A DNA stretch of 64,000 nucleotides, from positions 57,369,918 to 57,433,917 of the forward strand of contig JACMZG010000008.1 in NCBI GenBank assembly GCA_018340805.1, given 5' to 3'. Shown here piece by piece: positions 1 to 10,218 of the stretch. The translations under genes were made by a program, and so were the position numbers. Positions within the stretch are counted from its first letter, which is position 1. The number at the start of each line of letters is the position of its first letter. The notes beneath the pieces were generated by a model. It was not told the DNA's origin. It saw only the letters and a program-made list of their open reading frames with translations, and searched no databases. Origin of the DNA: Microvelia longipes (Eukaryota; Arthropoda; Insecta; Hemiptera; Veliidae).

Positions 1-347
1 CTTACCAAGATCAACATAATGTTATCAATAATCAAGGTAATTAAGTAAATAAAACAAAATGCATAAGGCAAATTAGATTATACAACAAAGTATAACATAA
101 CATGAGCTTAAGTGGACTCATAAAATAAAAAACTCTTATGGGAAAGCACCATAAATTACACAATAATAAATTGTCGAGAGCCAATAAAGACCTACAAGGA
201 ACAAACACTACTGGAGAACGACCAAAATCAATTACAACAGTAAGATTAAGTTCAAGTTAACCAAAGTGAGTCCAAGTTAAATCAAAAGACCAACATGGGA
301 GAACCCAAAATTGGTTTCCTATTGCATATAAATGCAAAAGGGAAGGA

Positions 348-389
<42 letters not shown>

Positions 390-1183
390 GAATATTCCTA
401 CACTTGCACTTACAAAAGAAATTAATTTAATTGGTCAAAACCAAGAAAATAACATAGAGTAAGGAAGGAATAAATTAACCTCAGTGCGAGAATAACTCAC
501 CATACTAAGGCCAAAATGGTCACGTCCACAATGAGTGTGAAAAGAAAACACTCAAGAAGGGAGGGGCTGATATTTATTTCAGAAGGAAACATATATCAAG
601 CCAATCACAATCAAAAGTAACATACATGAGAATAAACCCAATTCATGGCATAAGGCACATGAAACGTGGGGGGGGGGGTCCATAAGAGGACAAGAGGGAA
701 AACCAATCATAGAAAATGAGGTTAATAGATCCCTAGATGAAAAATATAAGCATAAAAATACATACATATAAAACTACATTAGCTAAATTTATACAAATAA
801 TAATAATAGTGGTATACCTTACAATTATATATAGAATACAAGTAACTAACCATACTCATACCATGACTGCCATATAAAGAATAAAATATTAAAATAAGGA
901 ACATACATAAGTACCAAGAATACATCAAAATTATTATGATTCATGAAGCACCCACAAGGTGAAAAGAAAGGAATCTCAAAATAATTCTTTAATAGGAAGA
1001 AAATAAGCGAATAGGAAGGCTCCAAATACAACAATAATTAAATTGCAATAAATAATACTAAAAAAATAATAAATAACTATCGCGCGATAAAAAAAATAAA
1101 CACTAAATAATGAAATAACCTAAAGAAGGTAACAAAACTTAACCTAAATATCACTTCATGGTTTCAGTGTGCAGGGAGGGGGT
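1..1183. other. Non-coding flank left of Gypsy A
   Basis: AT-rich sequence with no coding region I can support. It contains a run of about 34 T (355-388) and a run of 11 G (668-678). If Gypsy A kept its 3' LTR it should begin in this stretch or left of the window, but I see no direct repeat between this stretch and the sequence right of the gag gene (6671-8464). Short open frames here (for example 579-767 and 846-1034) have no recognisable content. Confidence 0.5.
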
Positions 1184-3298
1184 CTAGGGAGAGGTTTGAG
1201 GGAGGGGAGGGTGGTATTTCTTTAATTTGGAAATGTGAGAGGAATGCTGGCTTCCTGAGGTCACATCTTGAATTAAGGCTGTAACAGGAGTGATAAACTT
1301 AATTATAGTATAAGGACCATCAAACAGGAGGGCCAGCTTGTGATTAACTTTATTTGCTTTATTAGATAGAACATGTGTTCTCATGAGCACTAAGTCGCCC
1401 ACACTAAATGGGTTTTCTACTCTGTTTTTATTGTATTGGTTAGCAATCTTCTGATGAGATTTTTTTAAATTATTAATGGCCTTTTCCCAGACAACATTGC
1501 TGTCGGGTTCTGGCTGTCTGTCAAGCAGCTCGGACAGTTGCCATTGCAGATCTAACGGGTCTCTCACAGGGAATCTAAAGGTTAGGTCGTTAGGTGAGGT
1601 TTGAATAGCGGAATGATACCCAGAATTAAAAGCTAATTGAAAATGAAAAATAAGGGAATCCCATTTTGAGTGATTTTGATTGTGAAAAATTCTAAAAGCA
1701 ACTTTTAACTGCTTATTAACCCTCTCCGAATGGTTGGGTTGGGGGTTATAAGGAGATAATAAAATATGATTAATTCCATACTCAAAACACATATTTTGAA
1801 ATTTATTAGCAATAAAAGCAGGGCCTCTATCAGAGATAATATGAGTGGGGAAGCCCAAAACGGAAAAGAACCTGTTCTGGAGGATTCTAATAGTAGTGTC
1901 AGTAGTGCAATTACGGGCAGGAATGAACATAGAGTACTTGCTGAACCCGTCACAAATAACAAGCACATACTGATTCCCCAGACTAGACCGGGGCAAGGGA
2001 CCAATATAATCAACATACACGGCTTCTAGAGGTCTAGTCCAAGTTTTAGAGCTTAAATAACCAAGCTTAGCATTATTAGATTGCTTGCAGGTTTGGCACT
2101 GATGACATATTTTAACATAATTTAAAATATCATCTTTCATAGTTTTCCAATAGAATGAAGCCTTAATGGCTTTAGTCATCTTCTCTGCCCCCGGGTGAGC
2201 AGCAGAGGGGGAATTGTGATAATAATACAATATTGCCGGGACAATCCTGGTAGGGGTGAGTATGACATAGGCAGAACAAGGGTGGGGCTTATACAGCAGA
2301 ACATTTTGTTTAATGCAGTAAGGGGGTGAGGTAGCAATTTTAGGGTTATTTTTTATTTTTTGAATACTGGGATCAGAATCCTGATGCTGGGCAATATTTT
2401 GAAAGGCTTCTGGGACAGAAGATAAGAAAAGAAGCTGGTGAGCTCCTTCGTTAGGACTAGCTGAGACCTCTGAAGGAGGCTCAGTAGTTCTGGACAGACA
2501 ATCAGCAACCTTATTTTCGGTGCTTCTAATATGTTTCACAGTAAACTGGAGGCTCCCTATTTGGGCACTCCATCTAGCTAACTTACTGTTAGTTCTAGAC
2601 CCCTTGAGTAGGAAGGACAAGGCACTATTGTCAGTTTCGAGAGTGAAGTGGTCATATTCTAAATACATTTTAAATTTTGTTATGCCGAAATAAATTGCCA
2701 TTGCCTCGAGCTCAAATATGGTTTTTTTTTTTTCATGAGCCAATAATGTTCGGGACGCATACGCAATAGGGAGTCTGTGTCCGGAAAGGTCTTCTTGGCA
2801 TAACACAGCAGCCAAGGCCAGCGTAGAGGCATCAGTTTGAAGAACAAAAGGCTTACTGAAATCAGGAAGTTGTAAGATGGGGGCTGACATAAGTGCATTT
2901 TTGAGTTTTTGAAAGGCATCTTCTTGATCTTTTTGCCATAGGAAAGGAACATTTTTCTTACGCAACTGGTTAATGGGGGCAGATAATTCAGAAAATTTAG
3001 GAATATATTTTTGGTAAAAGGCCACCATGCCTATGAAACGGGCTATTTGTTTAACAGAGTTGGGGCGTGGGAAGTCAAGAATGGGCTTGATTCTATCTGG
3101 GTTTATGGAAATCTGGCCATCTTCAATAAGATGCCCTAAGTACTCAATTTTAGTTTCTGCAACTCTAATCTTTTTGGGGTTGATAGTAAGGCCAGAAGCA
3201 GCTAGTCTTTGAAGAACTATATTTAATATTTTACGGTGATCATTAAGGTTACGGGTATAAATAATTATGTCGTCTAAGTAATTAAAAACATAACAATT
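1184..3298 (-). CDS. pol: Gypsy A pol: RT thumb, RNase H and integrase
   Basis: The open frame runs from the frameshift near 3298 to a TAG at 1184. It begins with the catalytic YLDD of the reverse transcriptase (plus strand 3269-3280). A Met at 3028 is only the first ATG, not a true start. Counting from that Met, RNase H begins near residue 62 with the TDAS box (Asp66) and continues through FELEAMAI. An HHCC zinc-binding module follows (HPGAEK...CHQCQTC), then the integrase core with VDYIGPL, ISDRGPAF and PNHSERVNKQ, giving the D, D and E of the active site. A chromodomain is not seen; the C-terminus ends in a Pro-rich tail. Integrase would insert element cDNA in the nucleus. Confidence 0.9.
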   Translation of the reverse strand, partial: NCYVFNYLDDIIIYTRNLNDHRKILNIVLQRLAASGLTINPKKIRVAETKIEYLGHLIEDGQISINPDRIKPILDFPRPNSVKQIARFIGMVAFYQKYIPKFSELSAPINQLRKKNVPFLWQKDQEDAFQKLKNALMSAPILQLPDFSKPFVLQTDASTLALAAVLCQEDLSGHRLPIAYASRTLLAHEKKKTIFELEAMAIYFGITKFKMYLEYDHFTLETDNSALSFLLKGSRTNSKLARWSAQIGSLQFTVKHIRSTENKVADCLSRTTEPPSEVSASPNEGAHQLLFLSSVPEAFQNIAQHQDSDPSIQKIKNNPKIATSPPYCIKQNVLLYKPHPCSAYVILTPTRIVPAILYYYHNSPSAAHPGAEKMTKAIKASFYWKTMKDDILNYVKICHQCQTCKQSNNAKLGYLSSKTWTRPLEAVYVDYIGPLPRSSLGNQYVLVICDGFSKYSMFIPARNCTTDTTIRILQNRFFSVLGFPTHIISDRGPAFIANKFQNMCFEYGINHILLSPYNPQPNHSERVNKQLKVAFRIFHNQNHSKWDSLIFHFQLAFNSGYHSAIQTSPNDLTFRFPVRDPLDLQWQLSELLDRQPEPDSNVVWEKAINNLKKSHQKIANQYNKNRVENPFSVGDLVLMRTHVLSNKANKVNHKLALLFDGPYTIIKFITPVTALIQDVTSGSQHSSHISKLKKYHPPLPQTSP

Positions 3299-4103
3299 TC
3301 AAGTCATAAAATATTTGATCTAAGAGGCGGGTAAGGACCACAGAACTATTCCTATAGCCCATGGGGAGAAAATTATACTCGAATAAACCAAAAGGCACTA
3401 CAAAGGCAGTATATTGCTTACTTTCCTCATGGAGGGGAATCTGGAAGTAAGCACTGCTTAGATCCAGAGTGGTGAAAAACTTAGCATCACCAAGATGCTG
3501 GTAAGCAGATTCCAGGGTCGGAATCGGATTAGCCTCGGTCTGAAAAAACTGGTTAAGACGTCTGTAGTCAGTAACCAGGCGATAACCATTATTTCTTTTG
3601 GGTACTAAGAAAGCTGGACTCGCATAAGTGGACATAGATGGGCGGATAATACCTTGGTTTACCAATTCATTGATATTAGAGCGTAATTGAGCTAATTTAG
3701 GGGGGGCAAGCGGATACGGCTTTGCTCTAACTGGGTTGTAATCCTTAAGGGTTATTTTATATTGGACCAAATCAGTTTTTCCCACTCGTGAGGTCAAAAC
3801 ATTAGGATAAGAAGAGAGCAGGTTTTGAAACAGCTCAATCTCCTCATCTTCTAAGTTTGCATTAATGAGGGTGCGGAAATTATCTGATGTCCATTCCTCG
3901 TCTGGTTCTTCGCTATGGTCGTCTGGCTCCTGAGCTAGGTCAGCCAAGGGGTTGAAATTAGTTTGGGAGGGATTAGAATTAGAGGTTGCTAAGAAGGTTT
4001 GTGAGGTAGCGTGATAGTTATTGTACGGAATGGTTAGATAGGGGGGGAAGTAGAAGGTTATACTTTGGTTATACGAATTAATTATCATTCGAGTATGATT
4101 CAT
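3282..4103 (-). CDS. pol: Gypsy A protease C-end and reverse transcriptase
   Basis: The ORF is 273 codons from the first Met, but the frame is open upstream of it and contains the protease motif ILGRDF just before that Met. RT finger and palm motifs follow in order: VPKRNNGYRLVTDYRRLN, TLDLSSAYFQIPL (first catalytic Asp), FVVPFGLFEYNFLPMGYRNS. The frame stops at 3282 in KLLCF, while the YLDD box is read in another frame starting about 15 bases earlier. A one-base indel near 3295-3300, next to a T run, therefore breaks pol. The upstream neighbour 4108-4371 supplies the protease active site. Confidence 0.88.
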   Translation of the reverse strand: MNHTRMIINSYNQSITFYFPPYLTIPYNNYHATSQTFLATSNSNPSQTNFNPLADLAQEPDDHSEEPDEEWTSDNFRTLINANLEDEEIELFQNLLSSYPNVLTSRVGKTDLVQYKITLKDYNPVRAKPYPLAPPKLAQLRSNINELVNQGIIRPSMSTYASPAFLVPKRNNGYRLVTDYRRLNQFFQTEANPIPTLESAYQHLGDAKFFTTLDLSSAYFQIPLHEESKQYTAFVVPFGLFEYNFLPMGYRNSSVVLTRLLDQIFYDLKLLCF

Positions 4104-4107
4104 AAAG

Positions 4108-4371
4108 TCACGGCCTAAAATAATAGGAACCGGAATAGAAGCAGCAAAATGGAAATGTCCATGATAGGTTATTAATTTTAAAATGTAATAAAACCATAGT
4201 TTTAGCTGTCATTTTGGAGGAGTCAGCCAGTTGTATTTCCTGATTACAAGGGGTGATTTGTTTTATAACTCTATGAAGGGATGTGAGTTGGTACAGGACA
4301 CTAGTATTAATATAGCTGTGGGTACTACCTGAGTCTACCTGACCTGCATACTCTTTGGAATTGAAACGCAA
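4108..4371 (-). CDS. Gypsy A aspartic protease (N-terminal half)
   Basis: The frame holds GQVDSGSTHSY, the Asp-Ser-Gly active site of a retropepsin (Asp13 counted from the first Met; open upstream). It runs out of frame near 4150, where the adjacent frame picks up IPVPIILGRDF, the usual hydrophobic-Gly motif at the C-end of Gypsy proteases. A single indel therefore splits the protease. The enzyme would release the capsid and the enzymes from Gag-Pol. Between 4372 and 4529 there is readable coding sequence in mixed frames joining gag to pol; a Pro-rich linker is visible but no zinc knuckle. Confidence 0.8.
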   Translation of the reverse strand: MRFNSKEYAGQVDSGSTHSYINTSVLYQLTSLHRVIKQITPCNQEIQLADSSKMTAKTMVLLHFKINNLSWTFPFCCFYSGSYYFRP

Positions 4372-4529
4372 AGTAATAATAATTGGATCTGAGTTTAGGT
4401 TAACATGATTTTTGGGGTGGGGGAGATGGTAGGACTGGGGGGTTATTAGGAGAGTACGGCCTACCTTGAGGTACTCTCAATGAGAGTTTAAATTTTTCCT
4501 GCTCCTATTGTAGTGATTACGAGGTTGGT

Positions 4530-5816
4530 TTACAGTTGCCTGTAAATATTGGCCATCAAGGGGGGTGGTGAATTTGCCTGAGTAGATGCGGGGGCTGTAT
4601 AAAAGAAAGTATTAGTGTTACCTGAAGTAGTAGTAGTAACAGGGGCATTGTTTCTTGGATTTCTATTATTCCTTTGGTGAGGTTGGTACCCTTGTTGATT
4701 TTGGAATGTCTCTCGGTACTCTTGTTCTGACCTGGCTATCTCATTGGTTGCTCTAGCCAGTTCATATAGCCCTGCTATAGAAGTTGGGAAATTTTGAAAG
4801 ACTATACCTCGCCTAGTCTGTGGGTTAATATTTTGTAACACAATTGTTACAATTTCTTGCTCAGTAAGGTGTGGTAATAACAGCTGGGCGTTATTTGTAA
4901 TACTAGATATAAATTGATTAAAGTTTTCCTTTGGGTGCTGTAACCTGTACACTTTGTCAATAGTTACCTTTTGTAGCGTCCTTGCTGGTAGCAGCTCAGT
5001 TTGTAACCTCATTCTTAACTGGAACCAAGAGTATTTGAGCCTAGACCCTTCTAACCACATTTTATTGACATAACCTTCCGTGTATGGTAACGTATATATA
5101 ATAAAATCTTGGTCTGATACTAAGCCTAGATCAAACGCTGCATTGAGTTTTGTGATTTGCTCAACTAGGGTTGAAGCATCAGCACCAGACACCTTCCCTA
5201 CGTCTCTGAGCGTAGTTTGCAAAATTTTGTAAGCATCTTTGTGAGCACGTGAAGCTGGAACTTCGTTATTCACGGCCATGGGGTAACTAAGGAGGTTAGG
5301 TGAGTTAAAGATTGCCTGTGAGTTATTGACAGGCTGGTTTGACAAAATAGATAAGTTTGAAGGTTGCTGAACTGACATGTTTGGATAATAAAAGTGATGA
5401 GTTAAATTCTGTGGCATACTAGGTTGTTGAGAGAATACCATAGAGGCACTAGGTTGATGGGCATATGGCTGATAAGTGATGGGTTGTTGATTACTTACCT
5501 GGGATATTCTATGGTGTTGCACGTTGGTTTGACAGCTATTAGGTTGCTGTGTCATAGCATTAGCCATGCTAGGTTGTTGGGCACGAGGCTGAGACATATT
5601 AGGCAGTTGAGTACTTACTTGAGACACAGGTTGCTGAATAACAGTATGAGACATAATGGGTTGTTGGGCAATTGCCTGGGAATTTAATGACAAATGGCTT
5701 ACACACTGATTACTACTGGTCAGTGGGCAACTGAAAAGTGTGTTATTTCTTATAGCTGGTTGAGTGTAAGAGAGGTTTTCTATGTGGTTATGATTTAAAT
5801 TGGATGTGTGGTACAT
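4530..5816 (-). CDS. gag: Gypsy A Gag, repeat region plus capsid domain
   Basis: The ORF is 428 codons. Residues 1-180 are Gln/Ser/Pro-rich and built from degenerate copies of an 11-13 residue motif around QQPS. Residues about 190-370 look like a Gypsy capsid: LPYTEGYVNKMWLEGSRLKY, RLQTELLPARTLQKVT, LQHPKENFNQFISSI, IVTIVLQNINPQTRRGIV. The tail (NQQGYQPHQRNNRNPRNNAP) is basic and could bind RNA in place of a zinc knuckle. The frame overlaps the preceding ORF by 22 bases, so either the two are one gag broken by an indel or expression needs frameshifting. Homology rests on motif layout only. Confidence 0.8.
   Translation of the reverse strand: MYHTSNLNHNHIENLSYTQPAIRNNTLFSCPLTSSNQCVSHLSLNSQAIAQQPIMSHTVIQQPVSQVSTQLPNMSQPRAQQPSMANAMTQQPNSCQTNVQHHRISQVSNQQPITYQPYAHQPSASMVFSQQPSMPQNLTHHFYYPNMSVQQPSNLSILSNQPVNNSQAIFNSPNLLSYPMAVNNEVPASRAHKDAYKILQTTLRDVGKVSGADASTLVEQITKLNAAFDLGLVSDQDFIIYTLPYTEGYVNKMWLEGSRLKYSWFQLRMRLQTELLPARTLQKVTIDKVYRLQHPKENFNQFISSITNNAQLLLPHLTEQEIVTIVLQNINPQTRRGIVFQNFPTSIAGLYELARATNEIARSEQEYRETFQNQQGYQPHQRNNRNPRNNAPVTTTTSGNTNTFFYTAPASTQANSPPPLMANIYRQL
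5355..5665 (-). repeat. Coding minisatellite in Gypsy A gag
   Basis: Degenerate repeats of roughly 33-39 bases, each carrying GGTTGTTG or similar on the plus strand, encode the QQPS-type repeats of the Gag N-terminal region. At least eight imperfect copies can be counted by eye. The period stays a multiple of three, so length change keeps the frame. Confidence 0.6.
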
Positions 5817-6670
5817 AAATTTTGAGGGTTTTCGTTAATTAAAGTAGATTGACAAGGAGGGGAAGTACAATGACTTTGTCTGAAATCGCTATAGAATAGC
5901 GATGAGTTAGGTACATTGGGGGGGAGGTGGGAAACCTCGTTTGTCCGGACGGATGCTGTTATATGATCAACATCACAGTCCACTAACGAATGATTATTAA
6001 CTTGGGTAATATCACACTGGTTATTTGAGACTATAGATTTGGCATAATTAGATTTAAAATTATAAGAAATAGGTGGTGGGGATGACACAGTATAACTACA
6101 AGTCTCCTGGTTATGTGGGGGAGTTTTGTGTTTCTGATTATCAGTACTACAGTTTTCTGCACCTGTCTCACAGGACATATTCAGGGATAGCCTCTGAATA
6201 TCTGTCTGTTGAATCTCAAACAGACGCTGTGAAGCTATGACACTGGCCTGACCCAACACTGATTGGTTGGGGTCCAAATTTAATTGTTGGCGGGGTGTGG
6301 CATCTGCATGAGCGATTGGGGGGGATGTCATTGTAATGCACGACGGAGTGGACGGCTGTGACAAGGATGCCCCACATAAATTAATGCTACTAGGGTGAGC
6401 GGTGGCTAAAGTGGTTAAGCTAGAAGAGCTTGCCATAGATGTAGTGGTCACGCAAGTGTTTTCGGTGATAGTAGTCACTATTGGTACCCGCAATTGAGTT
6501 TCTCTATGTTTCATTACAAAACTGTGTAACAATGCTCTCATTTTTTCTGCATTGTCGTACGTTACACATATACCCCATGCTAGGCACTGACTTTTTAACT
6601 GTTCTTTATTAAGTAATTTGATCCAAGATACAGTTTGTGGAATTTCCAAATTGGAATAAATCTTAACCAT
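5795..6670 (-). CDS. Gypsy A Gag N-terminal ORF
   Basis: The ORF is 291 codons from an ATG at 6670, the first ATG of the internal region. Residues 17-50 (LLNKEQLKSQCLAWGI and following) resemble the two-helix SAP-like or gag N-terminal fold seen in some arthropod Gypsy elements. The rest is Ser/Thr/Pro/Gln-rich and low in complexity, with no known domain. It ends 22 bases inside the capsid ORF, in a different frame. I read it as the N-terminal part of one long Gag. A separate small protein is the alternative. Confidence 0.6.
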   Translation of the reverse strand: MVKIYSNLEIPQTVSWIKLLNKEQLKSQCLAWGICVTYDNAEKMRALLHSFVMKHRETQLRVPIVTTITENTCVTTTSMASSSSLTTLATAHPSSINLCGASLSQPSTPSCITMTSPPIAHADATPRQQLNLDPNQSVLGQASVIASQRLFEIQQTDIQRLSLNMSCETGAENCSTDNQKHKTPPHNQETCSYTVSSPPPISYNFKSNYAKSIVSNNQCDITQVNNHSLVDCDVDHITASVRTNEVSHLPPNVPNSSLFYSDFRQSHCTSPPCQSTLINENPQNLCTTHPI

Positions 6671-8464
6671 GGTGGGTATTGAATGTAAAAAAAAACCAAC
6701 AAATTGTTAAAGTAAGACCCGGAAACTGATGTAACCACTCCCTCAAACACACATGCAGTTGCCAACCAGAGTAACAGAAGAAAAAACAAAAAGTTGAATA
6801 AATGGTTTGATCTCACCGGGTTTGATGCGCTGACTGATGTATAAGTACTTCCTGAATGTAGACGTATGGAGGTTGTCGCTGAAGAACGCGGTATCAGACG
6901 GAACAGGGCCAAAATTTAAATGAAATAAGCAAATAAAGAAATAAATTTGATGAATTTAGGTAGAAAATGAATATGTGTCACAAACTATTAAGTTAAGGAA
7001 TAAGGTTAATTTAAATTTATTAGGTATTAAAAGAAAAGGGGAGGGGGAAAGCGTTGTGTCGCCGGCGCGGTCCAACGCCAAACTACGCGCCGTATAATTC
7101 GTAACCGGCCTCCCGTAGACCCTTCTCACGCTCGAAATAAATATATCGCCCTTTACAGGTGGATGCAAAAGGCGACAAGATAAATATATGATTTAGATAT
7201 GAAAGCTGATCAGGAAGATAGAAAGTAAAATAAAATAACTAAAGATAAATTATGTATAGACAAAGATAATATATGGAAAATATGGAGTAATATAAAATAT
7301 ATGGAGTAATGTATATATATGGAGTAATTTATAAAATTGATAGATACCTAAGAACTGACCTTCGTTACGTGAGTGCAGGTGGGGGGGAGGTTAACTCGCA
7401 CGGTCACAAAATTACCACAAAAATAACAAAATTTAAACCAGAATTAGTCGAAATGAACTTCGAATAGCGGTAATACACCAGAAATACAAACAAAAGTAAC
7501 GAAACAGCACAGCTTTCACCACAGTAAAGCGTGGGGTGAATACTGAAAATTCGCCGACAATACGATATCAGAGACAAAATATTATCATATAAGCAAATTT
7601 TTGAGTTACGTATTGGTAAATAGTTAGGAAAATGAGGAATGATAGTAAAATAAATGCGAAATAGAAACGCTTGAAAAGTAAAATCGAGGGGGGGGTCACG
7701 TAACCTGACTCGGAGGTTCGGCACACTTTCAAGATAAATTTTGCGAAATATAAATTTACTTTTAACACACTTATACTTGCTTACAACAACAGAGCTACAC
7801 AATATTGAGCGAGATAATTCATAAACGTGAAACAAAACGTAATTTGCCGTAATGACGGGCCACGAGGAGCCGGTCAAAAGTCCAAAAACCGTAACGGGAC
7901 TACAAAAAAACCGGGAGAAATCGTAGAAAAAAAAACGATCGTAGTTCTAACGAGAACTACACGCGCTCTGCTACTTATGCACCCCTTTAAGAGAGGAAAG
8001 CACGGGAAAGGCAAACTAAAAGAACGAAATCAGATAAAACCCGTAAAATAAGATTCTAAGCCGGGAATAAGAAAAATACGGAAAAGAGAAAACGGAAGAA
8101 CCCGAAAAGAAGGAAACACCCCACCTGCACACGATAACCAAAGCCAGCTTTGATCAGCTTGTAAAAGTAATGAAATAATAGTGAAATAATATTTAAATAA
8201 TACCTGGAGCTAAAGAAGAGAGTACGGGAGGCCAAAGGGACTGAGAGAGCTAAAGGAGGGAAACCTCGCCTTTTAAAGCTTCGGTCGGGAGAGGGGGAAA
8301 ACAGTGTTGCCAGACCCTTAACAGACATCCCAAGGGATCCAGGAGTGAGGGGGCGCCGCCGGGGCCCCGGAGGTCCCCCAGACCCCAGATACCAAGACAA
8401 AATCTGCAAGGGCTGGTTAAGGAAAGGAATTAGGAGAGGGAAACAAAAGGATGAAAAGGAAAAG
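6671..8464. other. Leader or possible 5' LTR region of Gypsy A, no gene
   Basis: This is the expected place of the leader and 5' LTR of the minus-strand Gypsy A. It holds G runs (7381-7388, 7688-7695), a CpG-rich patch (about 7055-7130), short TATATGGAGTAAT repeats (about 7270-7330) and a GC-rich patch (8338-8395). I could not place LTR ends or a primer-binding site with confidence. Open frames here have no recognisable protein motifs. Confidence 0.4.
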
Positions 8465-8916
8465 CAACCTGGTTGCAACCCCTGGGCTCTTGGTCTATAA
8501 TAGGAATACCCACTCCCAGGAACGACTTTGAATATCCCGAGAAATGGATCCTTAAAGACATAGAAGCAATTAATATCCGAAGAAACCAATGGGGTGCTAG
8601 TGGAACGAAGCTAAGGCATATATTGAATATAAACGAAGATCTTAAATGGCCCCCCGGTACAACAAGGAAAGAAAAAAATGTAATTACAAGACTTGCCACT
8701 GGCCACACTCGTCTGACACACAGTCACATGCTTCTTGGTACGAGACCACCGCTATGTCCACAATGCTCAAGTGCTTCGCTTACGATAAACCATATATTTA
8801 CTAGCTGCGATGCGTTAGAAATCCAAAGAAGAAATCACCATATAGTTGGAACCCTGAAGGACTTACTCTCCGATGGGACCAACTACGAAAATGTAATTTC
8901 CTTTTTACAACTGTAA
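8465..8916 (+). pseudogene. Jockey-type LINE, 3' end of ORF2
   Basis: The C-terminal tail of a non-LTR reverse transcriptase protein. The signature is VITRLATGHTRLTHSHMLL followed by a CPQC...H...C finger (C-x2-C-x8-H-x4-C), which is typical of the end of Jockey-like ORF2. The catalytic reverse transcriptase is absent, so the copy is 5'-truncated, the normal result of incomplete reverse transcription. The frame is open from about 8473 to a TAA at 8914. It lies in the opposite orientation to Gypsy A and next to its presumed 5' side. Confidence 0.85.
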
Positions 8917-8998
8917 AGCTCTTTCGAGAGCTTTAATATTACCACATCCACTTCGAATTTAATATTTATGCGCTAGGGGACATGTTCTACCCTAGCGC
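8915..8998 (+). other. Two hairpins in LINE 3' UTR
   Basis: A perfect 8-bp stem with a TTCG loop (AAAGCTCT TTCG AGAGCTTT, 8915-8934) begins at the stop codon. A second hairpin with a 9-bp stem GCGCTAGGG/CCCTAGCGC follows (8970-8998). The 3' UTR hairpins could serve reverse transcriptase recognition; that is inference. Confidence 0.6.
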
Positions 8999-9805
8999 AG
9001 TACTCTTTTAATTTATAGTCAACCTTAGTATTGGTTAATCCTACTGCGACCTCCCAGGGGCAATATGTTTGTACTGTTTCTTTAGTACAGAACCCCTTTA
9101 ACACAATGATAAGGGGTCTGGAAGTGAGACAGTTTCCATAGGCGCCGTAACTGTACTTACTCCTACTATAGTCTCCCTAGAGAGAGACTAGATACTCCCC
9201 CACCCCTCTACAACTCCTATTGTAGCATGCACTCTACTAACAGCGGACATTTTTCAGTGATGCCACATTAAACCACTTTATTCAAAACTAACAATTAAAG
9301 AATACATGCAATAGATAATAATTAAAACTTATTTTAAATTCATTTTACTTGATTTAAAACAAAATAGTCGAAAAATAATGTAACATTTACGTAAAAAATT
9401 GTAATTATTAGGAAAAATAAAAAATGACGTCACCAATGTACCGTTACGGCACCTAGCTACCCAAGGAATGATAGGAGCTGTTGTATCCTCCCTCTAATAG
9501 TTTTAGTCTCTTTGAAAAATATCAACACAGGAGTCATAACCTTATTTATTATAACCATCAAGCTACAGAACAACAATCTAAATATGGCAGACAAAGTCTA
9601 CTTTAACATAATAATGCTACATCCCCTTTCTATTAATAAAAAAAAAAAATAAGTAAAAGTAATCTTATAATAAACTCTAAATTTTTATTAAACTGACCAT
9701 AAAAAAATGTATCATAAAACTAACTATTAAACATTTTTTTTACATCATTTATCAAATCTTATTAATATCCAAAATATCATATTTATACCTAAATCTATAA
9801 AGGTT
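8999..9805. other. No gene recognised
   Basis: Probably the rest of the LINE 3' UTR and then flanking or LTR-like sequence between the LINE and Gypsy F. It is AT-rich in its second half. I saw no TSD, tail or LTR border that I can defend. Confidence 0.4.
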
Positions 9806-10144
9806 TTACCAATCCAGCCATTTTGGAGGACGCACTTGTCTACCGGATCTTGAAGTGTATTTTCCTGTAGCAGGACCCTCTGCTAATCTATTCTGCTCAG
9901 GAGCTGGTGACACGTGTTTACTCTCTGAAGGCTTCTGTTCTACACCAGGTTGAGTATTCTTAGCTGGAGTCCTTGCTCTCCAGTTAGGTGTAGCCAATTG
10001 CTGCTGCGTATCAGGGCTTTTATCAGTATGCGACCTCTCACCTTCAATGGCTGTCCCTGTGCCAGCAACCTTTTCTGGTGGATTGATATCCAGAATTTGC
10101 TGCCTGTTACGACGAACTTGATTGCCATTTGAAGTTCTAACCAA
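9806..10144 (-). CDS. Gypsy F pol C-terminal tail
   Basis: 112 codons ending in SGRQVRPPKWLDW, the common last motif of K02A2.6-like Gypsy polyproteins (compare TRSGRRVEPPQKL in Gypsy H). The part before it is hydrophilic, rich in Gln, Pro, Glu and Lys, and without a fold I recognise. It is separated from the integrase frame by about 75 bases in other frames, so the polyprotein is broken here. Confidence 0.7.
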   Translation of the reverse strand: MVRTSNGNQVRRNRQQILDINPPEKVAGTGTAIEGERSHTDKSPDTQQQLATPNWRARTPAKNTQPGVEQKPSESKHVSPAPEQNRLAEGPATGKYTSRSGRQVRPPKWLDW

Positions 10145-10218
10145 GTAAGAACGTGGTTCGACACACTGAGAAACTACAGTTGCCGGCTGCCATTTCTGAG
10201 TAACATGGTTCTGAATTC

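Larger units (their letters stand above)
1184..6670 (-). mobile_element. Ty3/Gypsy LTR retrotransposon A, internal region
   Basis: On the minus strand the order is gag (6670 to 4530), protease, reverse transcriptase, RNase H and integrase (ending at 1184). This is the Ty3/Gypsy order. The gag has no zinc knuckle and ends in an Arg/Asn/Gln-rich tail. The frame is broken at least three times: between the two gag frames near 5800, inside the protease near 4150, and in the reverse transcriptase near 3295. A further frame change lies between gag and protease, where many Gypsy elements use programmed frameshifting. I could not find the LTR pair, so the outer borders are unknown. Confidence 0.9.

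Noticed and set aside
7404..8589. Minus-strand frames at 7404-7877 and 8056-8589
   Set aside because: They are rich in Phe/Leu/Ser with no motif and lie in the presumed leader of Gypsy A; probably chance frames.
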